Made by a program: the position numbers and the translations under genes. Below, piece after piece: positions 1 to 6,197 of a stretch of 13,387 bases of DNA. The stretch comes from an uncultured Bacilli bacterium (GTDB taxonomy: Bacteria > Bacillota_I > Bacilli_A > ML615J-28 > CAG-313): positions 1 to 13,387 of the forward strand of contig CAKPAZ010000027.1 of assembly GCA_934133195.1 (NCBI GenBank), read 5' to 3'. The notes under the pieces were generated by a model. It saw only the letters and a program-made list of their open reading frames with translations, searched no databases and was not told where the DNA came from. Every line of letters begins with the position of its first letter. The stretch's first letter is position 1.

Positions 1-47
1 ATTACAATCTTTTTAAAATATTTTTTATATTTTTGTATCGATTGGTT

Positions 48-377
48 TTAATAGATTTTACTTCCATTTGTGACTTCTTGATCTGGTTTTAATAATACAC
101 AGCCATTTTCTGTTTCAACTCCAAGAACTCTTACTTCACTTTTTACATCACCTATACGGATGGGTTCAAAGTTTGTTACCACAATTACTCGTCTGCCTAT
201 TAGGTCTTCTTCTTTATATAAAGTAGTAAGTTGAGCTGATGAGTATTTAATTCCAAGTTCACTACCTAAATCAATAGTTAGTTTATATGCAGGAATTCTG
301 GCTCTTTTATTAATTGATACATTTGTTATTGTACCTACACGCATTTCAACTTTATCAAAATCTTCTACAGTTATCAT
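48..377 (-). CDS. csaA: CsaA-type tRNA-binding-domain protein
   Basis: This 109-residue protein is a single OB-fold tRNA-binding domain (the EMAP-II/Arc1p/TRBP111 type) and resembles Bacillus CsaA in length and order. What is seen: an N-terminal DFDKVEMRVGTI, the central signature SSAQLTTLY (about 46-54), VTNFEPIRIG with KSEVRVLG (68-86), and a C-terminal LLKPDQEVTNGSKI. CsaA is a dimeric cytosolic protein, described as a chaperone-like, export-linked factor in B. subtilis, and its fold binds RNA; the exact job is unsettled in the family. The ATG overlaps the stop of the SUFU-domain gene by one base (TAATG), with GAAGG upstream, so the two are almost certainly co-translated. No convincing terminator is visible in the 47 bases after the stop. 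Family assignment is firm; the cellular role is not. Confidence 0.93.
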   Translation of the reverse strand: MITVEDFDKVEMRVGTITNVSINKRARIPAYKLTIDLGSELGIKYSSAQLTTLYKEEDLIGRRVIVVTNFEPIRIGDVKSEVRVLGVETENGCVLLKPDQEVTNGSKIY

Positions 378-994
378 TAATTTTCCTTCTTTCTATTTTT
401 TTGTGCAAGATATAAACAGTTATCTAAATCTTCATCTTTATAAAAATAATCGGTAATTAATTTTTCTGGTCCATATTTAAGATCATAATCATATTCTTCC
501 TTAGTTATCGGCATAACTTGATAGCACATGCATTTCTTAGTTAAACCAAGTTTGGCGACTAAGATTTTAGTATTCGGCATGACTTCCGGGAATAAGATTA
601 AGGTACTTACCATATCAGAATCTTCATATTCATAGTAAATATCATGACCATAACAAACAAAAGTATTAGTCATTCTCGCAAACTCTGCAGTATTCATTAA
701 GGCATTTAGATAGAACATCCATTCTGAGTCTTCTTTTGATACTTTGATATCTTTATCAAAGAATATCATATATTCATTACGATCAATCTTTCGATAGTTT
801 TTTTCAGGAAGTTTGAAATCAGATTCTCCCATTGTTATTAGTTTATTAAAAGGAAATTCTTCTGTTGGTTCTAAATATAAAACATCAATATGAACATCAT
901 CATTATCAACAACACCATGAAGGACGGTTTCACATTTTTGATGAAAGTTCTTTTCAATATGTTTTATAAATCTTCTCATTTCATTTACTTTCAT
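377..994 (-). CDS. SUFU (suppressor of fused) domain protein
   Basis: This 205-residue cytosolic protein matches the bacterial suppressor-of-fused (SUFU) domain family. Seen: EPTEEFPFNKLITMGESDFKLP (about 42-63, the family's 'P..TL+T.G.S' region; written here in one stretch of positions only as a guide), NEYMIFFDKD (73-82), the Trp/Leu helix near 92-108, the YGH motif at 115-117, and the closing PITKEEYDYDLKYGPEKL (162-179). In bacteria this domain is often an immunity or accessory protein of polymorphic toxin systems, but no toxin is visible here and there is no signal peptide, so I do not assign that role. GAGGAGA lies eight bases before the ATG. It is the first gene of a two-gene unit with csaA. 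The domain call is good, the function unknown. Confidence 0.8.
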   Translation of the reverse strand: MKVNEMRRFIKHIEKNFHQKCETVLHGVVDNDDVHIDVLYLEPTEEFPFNKLITMGESDFKLPEKNYRKIDRNEYMIFFDKDIKVSKEDSEWMFYLNALMNTAEFARMTNTFVCYGHDIYYEYEDSDMVSTLILFPEVMPNTKILVAKLGLTKKCMCYQVMPITKEEYDYDLKYGPEKLITDYFYKDEDLDNCLYLAQKNRKKEN

Positions 995-1038
995 TGTTCA
1001 ATCTCCTCGTTTTCTTGATTATTTAATTTTGTACTTAT

Positions 1039-1059
1039 ATTTTACCACATCTTTGATGT
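1039..1059 (-). promoter_or_regulatory. Possible promoter with overlapping inverted repeat upstream of the SUFU-domain gene
   Basis: Reading the minus strand, TAAAAT (1039-1044) is preceded by TGG (1045-1047), giving an extended -10 about 45 bases before the start codon. No good -35 hexamer lies 16-18 bases upstream. An inverted repeat, ACATC-N3-GATGT (1047-1059), overlaps the space just upstream of the -10 and could be an operator. A competing TATAAT lies a little further upstream, near 1070. Tentative. Confidence 0.4.
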
Positions 1060-1090
1060 TTTTAGTAGAATTATAGTTTATAAAAATAAA

Positions 1091-1121
1091 AGTTAATGTT
1101 TAAGGAGTTAAATTCTTAACT
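1091..1121 (-). terminator. Weak possible terminator after the YwaF-like gene
   Basis: A six-base stem AGTTAA/TTAACT (1106-1111 with 1116-1121, four-base loop) lies about 20 bases past the stop codon of the 473-residue membrane protein. A second AGTTAA at 1091-1096 and a T-rich stretch (minus strand) follow. The stem has no G+C-rich core, so termination would be weak and read-through into the SUFU/csaA pair is possible. Confidence 0.25.
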
Positions 1122-1139
1122 ATCAACTATATTAATTAT

Positions 1140-2561
1140 TTATGATATACTTGGTTCTAGTTTTTGTTGTTTAGTTTTTACTATACGAGTTATTTCAAAT
1201 GGAAGATACACTAAAGATACAATTAAGAGGTAACCAAAATAAACAAAAATCATTAGTAGAGGATAAAAGTTTGCTTGGCCTATTTTAACACTTAAGTTGG
1301 TAAGAGGAGTTAAGAAAGGTAGCGTTTCACAAGCAACTTTAGGATCAAACATAAATAGATAATTAGCTTTAAAATCGTTATTGTCTAGTTTTATCGCAAG
1401 GTTATTAAATATTATTCCTAGGATTAAGACAAAAACAAAGTAACAACTAAAACCTATGATTGCATCACGATATGATCTTCTATCAATCTTAGGGAAGATT
1501 CCAAGAGTTAATGAAAGTATTGGAACTACAACAACATTGGTATGTTCATAGATAAAATGGAGATTCCATACTTCTAGAATGTTATTACCATTAACATCTG
1601 GTACTAGAAGGGCAATGGATGCACCAACCATATTTACTAAAAAGTTAAAATTAAAGATAAATCTATTTTTGGTAATTAAGGCTATTAACATTAAGTATGA
1701 AGCAAGATTACATAGTTGTAGAGGTAATCGTTTAATATTTATGGTAAGTGAAAACATTGAATTATATTGGAATAATACAGCAAGAGCTAGTACTAAGCAT
1801 AAAATATATTTTGATTCCTCACTTTTATTTCTAAAGATTAACCATAAGACTATTATCTTGGATACCAAATAGATAATCCAAACAATATGAAGAAAACTAA
1901 ACTTATCAAATAAGATATGACCAAAGCCACCGGTTAAGACTTGAGGTATGTAGATTGGCATCATTTGGATAAGTAAGCATAGTAAGATTATACCTGTATT
2001 AAGTGGTTCATGATAATCTTTAATATTAATTAAGTGTTTATCAATAAAGATTATTTTTAAACATAAAGTTATGACTAAAATCCATTGAATTGAAAAGATA
2101 ATTCCTCTAAAGGTTTCATTCAACATTAAGGCTTTAAATGAATCTGAGACTCCTCTTGTTGTATATAGACCTCTTCCATTTGGACTTAAGTAGTATTCCA
2201 TAAAGTCATTATAGAAAAACATTGAAATGAATGTCCAAGGTAGTACCCAAAACATGGCGATATTTTTAAATACTCGATTATCAAAGAAGGCAACTACCAT
2301 CATTACCACGGGATTAACCGCGAGCATTATTCTTATGATGCAATGCCATTTATTGACAATACCTAAATCTTCAGGATTTGATACACTTTTAATTAAGCCA
2401 TCTGGTAAAAGAATGGTAAGAAAAGTAATTACCAAATATCCAATTGTTAAAATTTTTGTTATCCTATTTATTAACTTTGATGAATGTTTTTTATTCAAAA
2501 AGATGAATAAAACCGTAATCATCGATGTGATTAAGATTGATAAAATCAGTGCTATAACCAT
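1140..2561 (-). CDS. YwaF/TIGR02206-type integral membrane protein, double length
   Basis: This is a 473-residue, strongly hydrophobic protein with about a dozen predicted membrane segments. The C-terminal half (about 220-455) carries the marks of the YwaF/TIGR02206 family: RLPLQLCNLASYLML (278-292), MVGASIALLVPD (311-322), LHFIYEH (334-340) with a His in a helix end, and a late NYLFM...P block (400-422). B. subtilis YwaF-type proteins are only about 230-250 residues, so the first ~220 residues are an extra membrane half. That half has a weakly similar layout (NRVFKNIAMFW near 95-105 against NRFIFNFNF near 299-307), which suggests an old internal duplication. The family function is not known. 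The start is supported by GAGG six bases upstream and a promoter at 2587-2615. It is a monocistronic-looking unit between the lipoprotein terminator and the SUFU promoter. Confidence 0.85.
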   Translation of the reverse strand: MVIALILSILITSMITVLFIFLNKKHSSKLINRITKILTIGYLVITFLTILLPDGLIKSVSNPEDLGIVNKWHCIIRIMLAVNPVVMMVVAFFDNRVFKNIAMFWVLPWTFISMFFYNDFMEYYLSPNGRGLYTTRGVSDSFKALMLNETFRGIIFSIQWILVITLCLKIIFIDKHLINIKDYHEPLNTGIILLCLLIQMMPIYIPQVLTGGFGHILFDKFSFLHIVWIIYLVSKIIVLWLIFRNKSEESKYILCLVLALAVLFQYNSMFSLTINIKRLPLQLCNLASYLMLIALITKNRFIFNFNFLVNMVGASIALLVPDVNGNNILEVWNLHFIYEHTNVVVVPILSLTLGIFPKIDRRSYRDAIIGFSCYFVFVLILGIIFNNLAIKLDNNDFKANYLFMFDPKVACETLPFLTPLTNLSVKIGQANFYPLLMIFVYFGYLLIVSLVYLPFEITRIVKTKQQKLEPSIS

Positions 2562-2586
2562 ATTTTTCCTCGTTTCCTTTTTTTAG

Positions 2587-2615
2587 ATTATATCAAATAT
2601 CTGTTTTTATTACAA
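2587..2615 (-). promoter_or_regulatory. Sigma-A-like promoter of the YwaF-like gene
   Basis: On the minus strand, TTGTAA (2610-2615) is followed after exactly 17 bases by TATAAT (2587-2592), with TGA just before the -10 (extended -10). The -10 ends about 25 bases before the start codon at 2561, leaving room for the GAGG ribosome site. Confidence 0.75.
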
Positions 2616-2658
2616 GACTTAATACGGTAAGTAGCATATTTAAGGTAGTCAAATGCAT

Positions 2659-2692
2659 AAAAAACAGTTATAGATACTCTATAACTGCTTTT
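2659..2692 (-). terminator. Rho-independent terminator after the EF-Tu-domain lipoprotein
   Basis: A perfect 10-bp stem CAGTTATAGA/TCTATAACTG (2665-2674 and 2678-2687) with a three-base loop starts about 20 bases past the stop codon. The minus strand then has six T. The plus strand also ends in a T run (2689-2695), so the hairpin could work both ways, but there is no plus-strand gene here. Confidence 0.85.
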
Positions 2693-2710
2693 TTTGATCA
2701 GATTTTCTTT

Positions 2711-4696
2711 TTATAGTCCAAAGAATATTTCAAAAGTGAATGAAGCATCAACTGTTGATTGTATAACAATAAAATATGTATCTGCAGTTGTTCTTTCACC
2801 TAAATCTTCAACTAAATGTCTGTTGGTGTCATAAATTCTATAAGTGATACCTTCTACATCGATTGTATCAATCCAGCCACCTTCTTCACCTTCAGTCACG
2901 TCTGGTAAATTAACAGCAAGATAAATTGTTTCTCCTGCTTTAATGCTTCCTGAATATTTAAATTCATTGTCATTTTCTTTTGTCATAAGTTTAGTTAAAT
3001 TTATTCCACAATCATCGCACATTCCAGTTTTATTAAAGTCATCAGTGTGTGTATGGTAGTTAGTTTCAGTAATGGTTCCTTCTGCGACAAGTTTGGAAGA
3101 AATGCGAATTACAAATGTCATTCCTACTTCTAATTTCATATCTTCAGTTAATAGGAATTTAACAGTTGCTTTAGTACCTGGCATTACTACATCTTCACCA
3201 TCATTTAGTAAAAGGTATGCAGATTTGTCAATTACATATGATACATTGTTATCATTAGCGTATGCATAAAGATATAATTGATACTTTGATTGATTAAGTA
3301 GTGGAGTTCTTCTTCCGCTTTCTTCTGTTGATTTTACGGAAATATCAGCAGTAATTAGATTTGCAAAATTTAAACTATCTTTATCATAAATTAAATCACC
3401 ACATTTAATATTTTCTTTAGTAGCACCAGTTATAAGGATTCCTACTTCGTCACCTCTTGTAGCAACTTCTATTTGTCTTCTGAATTGTTCAATTTTTGTA
3501 GCAATTACTGTCTCTTCAGTGCTAGAAATAACGTATTCTTCATTCACTCTAACTGTACCACGAGAAATAACGCCAGAAATTACTAATCCCTTACCTGAGA
3601 TTGTAAACACGTCTTGAATTGCCATATAAAATGGTTGATCATCATATACATAGAAAGTTACATTTTTACTTACATCAGTTATGTCCAATGCATAGTTATC
3701 ATCATCGACATAAAGTGAAGTAATTTTTTTAGTTTGAGAACCAAGCACTAATTCCTCATTTACTACTAAATTAACTTTTTCTTCTGTAACCACACCATTT
3801 GTTTCATTTAATGAGCTGATAATTGTATTATCTAAAAGTGTGCTTTCTGGAATTTCAAAATATAAACTCTCTGGTAAAGTTAGAACTTTTCTATCAATTT
3901 TTAAAGTTTCTTCTTTAGTTACTTCTTTCCATTCTGGAGTTGATTCAACGTGAATTTTAACGGTGTATGTTCCCACATTGATAGGAGCAACTTCACTATA
4001 TTCATTACTATCTTCTGATGCTAATTTATAAGTAATAGTAATTTTTCCTGTACCATTTGTGATGATATCTTCTAAAGCAATCGTAAATGCTACACCATCA
4101 TATGTTTTGTTTAAAGCAGTTCCTTCTTTAAGTTTTATCTCATTTTCTTTTGCTTCAAGCATTGGGATTTCTTCAGTTTTGGTTTCTCCACATTTTGAAC
4201 ATGTATAAGTCTTTTCACCTTTTTCCGTATATGTTGGTTCTTTTGTTACAACGCCTTCATCAAAAGCGTGAGTATGATCAAGCTTAGGTATTTTTTCCGT
4301 TTTAGTTTTACCACATTTTGTACAAGTATAAATTATTTCACCTTCTTTTTCTTCAGTAGGTTCTACTTTTACTACGCCTTCATCAAAAGCATGAGTATGA
4401 ACTAATTTATTAATTTTTTCTGTTTTTTCATATTTACAAATAGTACAAGTATAAACTTTTTCGCCTTCTTTTTCTTCGGTTGCTTCTACTTTTACTACAC
4501 CTTTATCAAAAGTATGTTTTTCTTTTGTTGATATATCATCGTGTTTTTTAGTTGTACAAACATGCCAATGATATTCAGCATCATTTTCCCAATTTTCTGA
4601 GAAAACATGTTTTTTCTTACATGATACAGAGAATAATCCTACAAGTGATAACGCTACAACTAAAATAACAAGTTTAAATGTTTTTACTTTTTTCAT
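2711..4696 (-). CDS. Surface lipoprotein with Cys repeats, MBG/YDG modules and EF-Tu domains II-III
   Basis: This 661-residue exported protein starts with a signal peptide and a relaxed lipobox FSVSC (Cys26, then Lys-Lys-Lys). Three 41-residue repeats follow (about 61-180), each with FD.GVV and YTC..C. Residues ~198-270 look like an MBG module (TYDG ... VGTYTVKI) and ~271-350 like a YDG module (DDDNYALDI). Residues ~353-545 align along their whole length with EF-Tu domains II and III: DVFTISGKG, FRRQIEVATRGDEVGILITG, SGRRTPL, VVMPG and TFVIRISSKLVAEG match EF-Tu DVFSISGRG, FRK...AG.NVGVLLRG, GGRHTPF, VMPG and RFAIREGGRTVGAG, roughly 30% identical by eye. There is no GTPase domain, P-loop or NKXD. 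A final ~110 residues hold CDDCG (560-564) and a beta-rich tail. GGA lies seven bases before the ATG; the gene follows the degenerate receiver by 20 bases, probably one transcript. Function unknown; ligand binding at the surface is inferred. Confidence 0.9.
   Translation of the reverse strand: MKKVKTFKLVILVVALSLVGLFSVSCKKKHVFSENWENDAEYHWHVCTTKKHDDISTKEKHTFDKGVVKVEATEEKEGEKVYTCTICKYEKTEKINKLVHTHAFDEGVVKVEPTEEKEGEIIYTCTKCGKTKTEKIPKLDHTHAFDEGVVTKEPTYTEKGEKTYTCSKCGETKTEEIPMLEAKENEIKLKEGTALNKTYDGVAFTIALEDIITNGTGKITITYKLASEDSNEYSEVAPINVGTYTVKIHVESTPEWKEVTKEETLKIDRKVLTLPESLYFEIPESTLLDNTIISSLNETNGVVTEEKVNLVVNEELVLGSQTKKITSLYVDDDNYALDITDVSKNVTFYVYDDQPFYMAIQDVFTISGKGLVISGVISRGTVRVNEEYVISSTEETVIATKIEQFRRQIEVATRGDEVGILITGATKENIKCGDLIYDKDSLNFANLITADISVKSTEESGRRTPLLNQSKYQLYLYAYANDNNVSYVIDKSAYLLLNDGEDVVMPGTKATVKFLLTEDMKLEVGMTFVIRISSKLVAEGTITETNYHTHTDDFNKTGMCDDCGINLTKLMTKENDNEFKYSGSIKAGETIYLAVNLPDVTEGEEGGWIDTIDVEGITYRIYDTNRHLVEDLGERTTADTYFIVIQSTVDASFTFEIFFGL
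3062..3640 (-). other. Region encoding EF-Tu domain II + domain III homology
   Basis: This stretch encodes residues ~353-545 of the lipoprotein. It begins at DQPFYMAIQDVF, which corresponds to the DKPFLLPIEDVF that opens domain II of bacterial EF-Tu, and stops where EF-Tu itself ends. Domain II is ~353-447 and domain III ~448-545. One insertion of about six residues precedes VVMPG. The order is collinear and nearly gap-free, which separates it from a generic beta-barrel resemblance. Codon use looks like that of the rest of the gene, with no frameshift or internal start. Confidence 0.85.
4157..4516 (-). repeat. Three 41-residue (123-nt) Cys repeats in the EF-Tu-domain lipoprotein
   Basis: Residues 61-180 hold three tandem units whose FD.GVV motif recurs every 41 residues (Phe63, 104, 145). 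Each ends with YTC..C followed by K.EKI or TEEI. Units 2 and 3 start with HTHAFDEGVV. The same unit, without its first half, is the second half of each 71-residue repeat in the GH18 lipoprotein. Confidence 0.85.
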
Positions 4697-4716
4697 AGTT
4701 TTTTCCTTTCTTCATT

Positions 4717-5103
4717 TTATAAAGTACCAAGGATGGCGATTAAATAATCAGGTTTTACGCTTTCATAAAAGAAGGTATCTATGATGCCTGCTTTTTTCGC
4801 CATCTGGACTTTTTCAGCTATTTCTGGATCCGAATTATGATCACAATATAAGGCTATTTTAATGTCTTTGAGCAGTTTCCTTATATTACTTACGATGTTT
4901 AATCTTTTAATTATTGATGTTGTATCACCCCTTGTAACATCCATAAATAAGATATCCGCATTTAAAGAGTAACAATCATTGATAATACTATTTTCATCTT
5001 GTTTAATTGATTTAACTACTAAAAAGTTACTATTTTTAGATAGTTCCAACGATAAGGCTTCGGACAAAAATGAATTACCTGCTGCTATTACAATCCTTCT
5101 CAT
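4717..5103 (-). CDS. Degenerate stand-alone receiver-like protein
   Basis: This 128-residue protein has the size and pattern of a CheY-type receiver: a beta strand at the N-terminus, ADILFMDV (about 49-56) with a candidate phospho-acceptor Asp55, and IKIALYCDH near 82-90. The acidic Mg-binding pair after strand 1, seen as ED in the neighbouring regulator, is replaced (VIAAGNS), the Ser/Thr after strand 4 is not evident, and the conserved Lys position near the C-terminus reads Glu (FFYESV against FWYKET). It probably does not undergo normal phosphorylation. There is no output domain. The ATG at 5103 is chosen because GGAG lies eight bases upstream; a TTG at 5109 would be only two bases from it. 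It precedes the EF-Tu-domain lipoprotein by 20 bases under a shared promoter. Confidence 0.8.
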   Translation of the reverse strand: MRRIVIAAGNSFLSEALSLELSKNSNFLVVKSIKQDENSIINDCYSLNADILFMDVTRGDTTSIIKRLNIVSNIRKLLKDIKIALYCDHNSDPEIAEKVQMAKKAGIIDTFFYESVKPDYLIAILGTL

Positions 5104-5147
5104 TATCAATTCTCCTTATTTAATGTGATTAAAATTAATCCAATAAT

Positions 5148-5176
5148 ATTTTATCAAATGTTATTTTTTTAAACAA
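5148..5176 (-). promoter_or_regulatory. Sigma-A-like promoter of the receiver/lipoprotein unit
   Basis: On the minus strand, TTGTTT (5171-5176) and TAAAAT (5148-5153) are separated by exactly 17 bases, with TGA before the -10 (extended -10). The -10 is about 45 bases before the start at 5103. The promoter lies wholly outside the 5216-5514 element, so insertion of that element would leave it intact but change the DNA upstream of it. Confidence 0.75.
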
Positions 5177-5215
5177 TACCCATATGGCTACTTTTTGAGG
5201 TATAAAAAAAAGTAA

Positions 5216-5236
5216 TGTAAAGAATTCTGGGCAAAA
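5216..5236 (+). repeat. Left 21-bp terminal inverted repeat
   Basis: It is the exact reverse complement of 5494-5514. It contains GAATTC in the middle and GGGC near the inner side. The match ends sharply at both borders: the next bases inward (5237, 5493) and outward (5215, 5515) do not pair. Confidence 0.85.
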
Positions 5237-5243
5237 TACAAGC

Positions 5244-5279
5244 TGTAAAGAATTTTGGGCATATGCCCAGAATTTTTGA
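5244..5279. repeat. Subterminal repeat copy forming a palindrome centred on CATATG
   Basis: TGTAAAGAATTTTGGGCA (5244-5261) repeats the left end with one change, and TGCCCAGAATTTTTGA (5264-5279) is its inverted partner, two bases away. The centre GGGCATATGCCC is a perfect 12-base palindrome. The two copies could fold into a long imperfect hairpin, or be two element ends brought together by an internal deletion. Confidence 0.75.
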
Positions 5280-5375
5280 AAGGTATTTTTTTTAATTAAG
5301 TAATTATTATTTTACTATAATTCTTATGCATCTAAAAATAGGCAAACAGAATTGATAACACAAATTTCTATTGAT

Positions 5376-5405
5376 TTGAAAATATATCATTGAAAATAAT
5401 ATAAT
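5376..5405 (+). promoter_or_regulatory. Possible plus-strand promoter inside the element
   Basis: TTGAAA (5376-5381) and TATAAT (5400-5405) are 18 bases apart on the plus strand, and the hairpin at 5426-5459 follows about 20 bases later. In DNA this A+T-rich such matches arise by chance, so it is only a candidate for a very short transcript. Confidence 0.25.
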
Positions 5406-5425
5406 TTTTTCAATTAACTAAAAAT

Positions 5426-5459
5426 AAAGGCTTATTCAAGAAAATTTGAATAAGCCTTT
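5426..5459. terminator. Perfect 14-bp hairpin inside the element
   Basis: AAAGGCTTATTCAA (5426-5439) pairs perfectly with 5446-5459 across a six-base loop. On the minus strand it is followed by ATTTTTAG, and on the plus strand by only four T, so it would act better as a minus-strand terminator. It could back up the operon terminator at 5521-5548 or shield the element from outside transcription. Confidence 0.6.
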
Positions 5460-5493
5460 TGGGTTCTTTGTTCTGTAAAATATTTTATAATTT

Positions 5494-5514
5494 TTTTGCC
5501 CAGAATTCTTTACA
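5494..5514 (-). repeat. Right 21-bp terminal inverted repeat
   Basis: It is the exact reverse complement of 5216-5236 and ends six bases before the T run of the response-regulator terminator. The element therefore sits immediately downstream of that operon without cutting it. Confidence 0.85.
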
Positions 5515-5520
5515 GAGCCT

Positions 5521-5548
5521 AAAAAAACACCGCATAATAGTGGTGTTT
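5521..5548 (-). terminator. Rho-independent terminator of the signalling operon
   Basis: AAACACC (5525-5531) pairs with GGTGTTT (5542-5548) across a ten-base loop, and the minus strand continues into seven T (5521-5527). The stem overlaps the last bases of the response-regulator stop codon. Confidence 0.85.
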
Positions 5549-6197
5549 AAATATCATCATCAGTTCTTTCAATTATCACAATTCCGGATTCTCTCGCTCT
5601 AACTGCAAGTTCCGTTCTGCTTCTAAATCCCGTTTTATCAAGCATACTGGCAATATGTTTTTTGACAGCTGCTGCGGAAATATGAAGTTTTTCACCAATT
5701 TCTGTATTAGTGTATCCTCCTGTTACTTCTCTTAATACTTCAAGTTCACGTTTTGTAAGTTCTGTGTTAAAGGTAAGACCAATAGGAGTTCTTTGAATTG
5801 TCAACGGATAAATTGTATTACCTTCCATTACTTGAGTCATAACGTCAATAATTTTTTCTTTGCTTGTTTCTTTATACCAAAATCCTTCAATGCCTATTTT
5901 TTTAGCCCTATCAATATAACTACACTCTGGCATCGATGTAACAATAATAATTTTAATATTTGGATGTTTTTCTTTTATTTTTTTTGCGGCATCAAGCCCA
6001 CTTGCACCATTAGATGTAACCACATCCATTAGAATTAAATCAATGTTTTCTTTAAGACAGTATATGTCCGCAACACTCGCATTGTCAATGGAAACAGCTA
6101 AAATAAAGTTTTCTGATGTATTAATAAATTGTTCAAATAATTGACGAGGCATAGCTTGATCTTCTACGACCATTACACGATATTTATTATTATTCAT
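5547..6197 (-). CDS. NarL/FixJ-type response regulator (receiver + LuxR HTH)
   Basis: This 216-residue cytosolic DNA-binding regulator has an intact receiver: acidic pair Glu12-Asp13, phospho-acceptor Asp58 (LILMDV), Thr86 (IIIVTS) and Lys108 (FWYKET). Residues ~147-203 form a LuxR-type helix-turn-helix (LTKRELEVLREVTGGYTN, IGEKLHISAAAVKKHI, LDKTGFRSRTEL). Phosphotransfer from the neighbouring kinase to Asp58, followed by DNA binding as a dimer, is the family norm. Two ATG codons are adjacent; the second (6197) is seven bases from GGAG and is preferred over the first (6200), which is four. Either start lies inside the 3' end of the kinase gene, so the two are translationally coupled. It ends the three-gene operon. 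Target genes are not known; the receiver/lipoprotein unit downstream is one guess. Confidence 0.93.
   Translation of the reverse strand: MNNNKYRVMVVEDQAMPRQLFEQFINTSENFILAVSIDNASVADIYCLKENIDLILMDVVTSNGASGLDAAKKIKEKHPNIKIIIVTSMPECSYIDRAKKIGIEGFWYKETSKEKIIDVMTQVMEGNTIYPLTIQRTPIGLTFNTELTKRELEVLREVTGGYTNTEIGEKLHISAAAVKKHIASMLDKTGFRSRTELAVRARESGIVIIERTDDDI

Larger units (their letters stand above)
5216..5514. mobile_element. 299-bp non-coding element with perfect 21-bp terminal inverted repeats
   Basis: The ends 5216-5236 and 5494-5514 are perfect inverted repeats of 21 bases, beginning TGTAAAGAATTCTGGGC and ending in CA on the other side. A second, near-identical direct copy sits 28 bases inside the left end (5244-5261), followed at once by an inverted copy (5264-5279). 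The inside is A+T-rich with no open frame. TG...CA ends with doubled subterminal copies are reminiscent of IS21-family ends, so this could be an internally deleted, non-autonomous derivative (MITE-like). I see no target-site duplication in the immediate flanks. The alternative is a cluster of regulator-binding sites. It occupies most of the 443-base gap between 5103 and 5547. Confidence 0.6.

Noticed and set aside
377..994. SUFU-domain protein as the immunity partner of a toxin
   Set aside because: No toxin, secretion or polymorphic-toxin gene lies in the window, so the role cannot be supported.
2711..4696. EF-Tu homology as a chimeric assembly artefact or broken tuf gene
   Set aside because: One uninterrupted frame runs from the signal peptide to the C-terminal tail, the homology stops and starts at domain borders, and the sequence is far diverged from a true tuf gene.
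5104..5546. tRNA or small protein gene in the long gap
   Set aside because: No cloverleaf-like arms and no open frame longer than a few codons with a ribosome site were found there.
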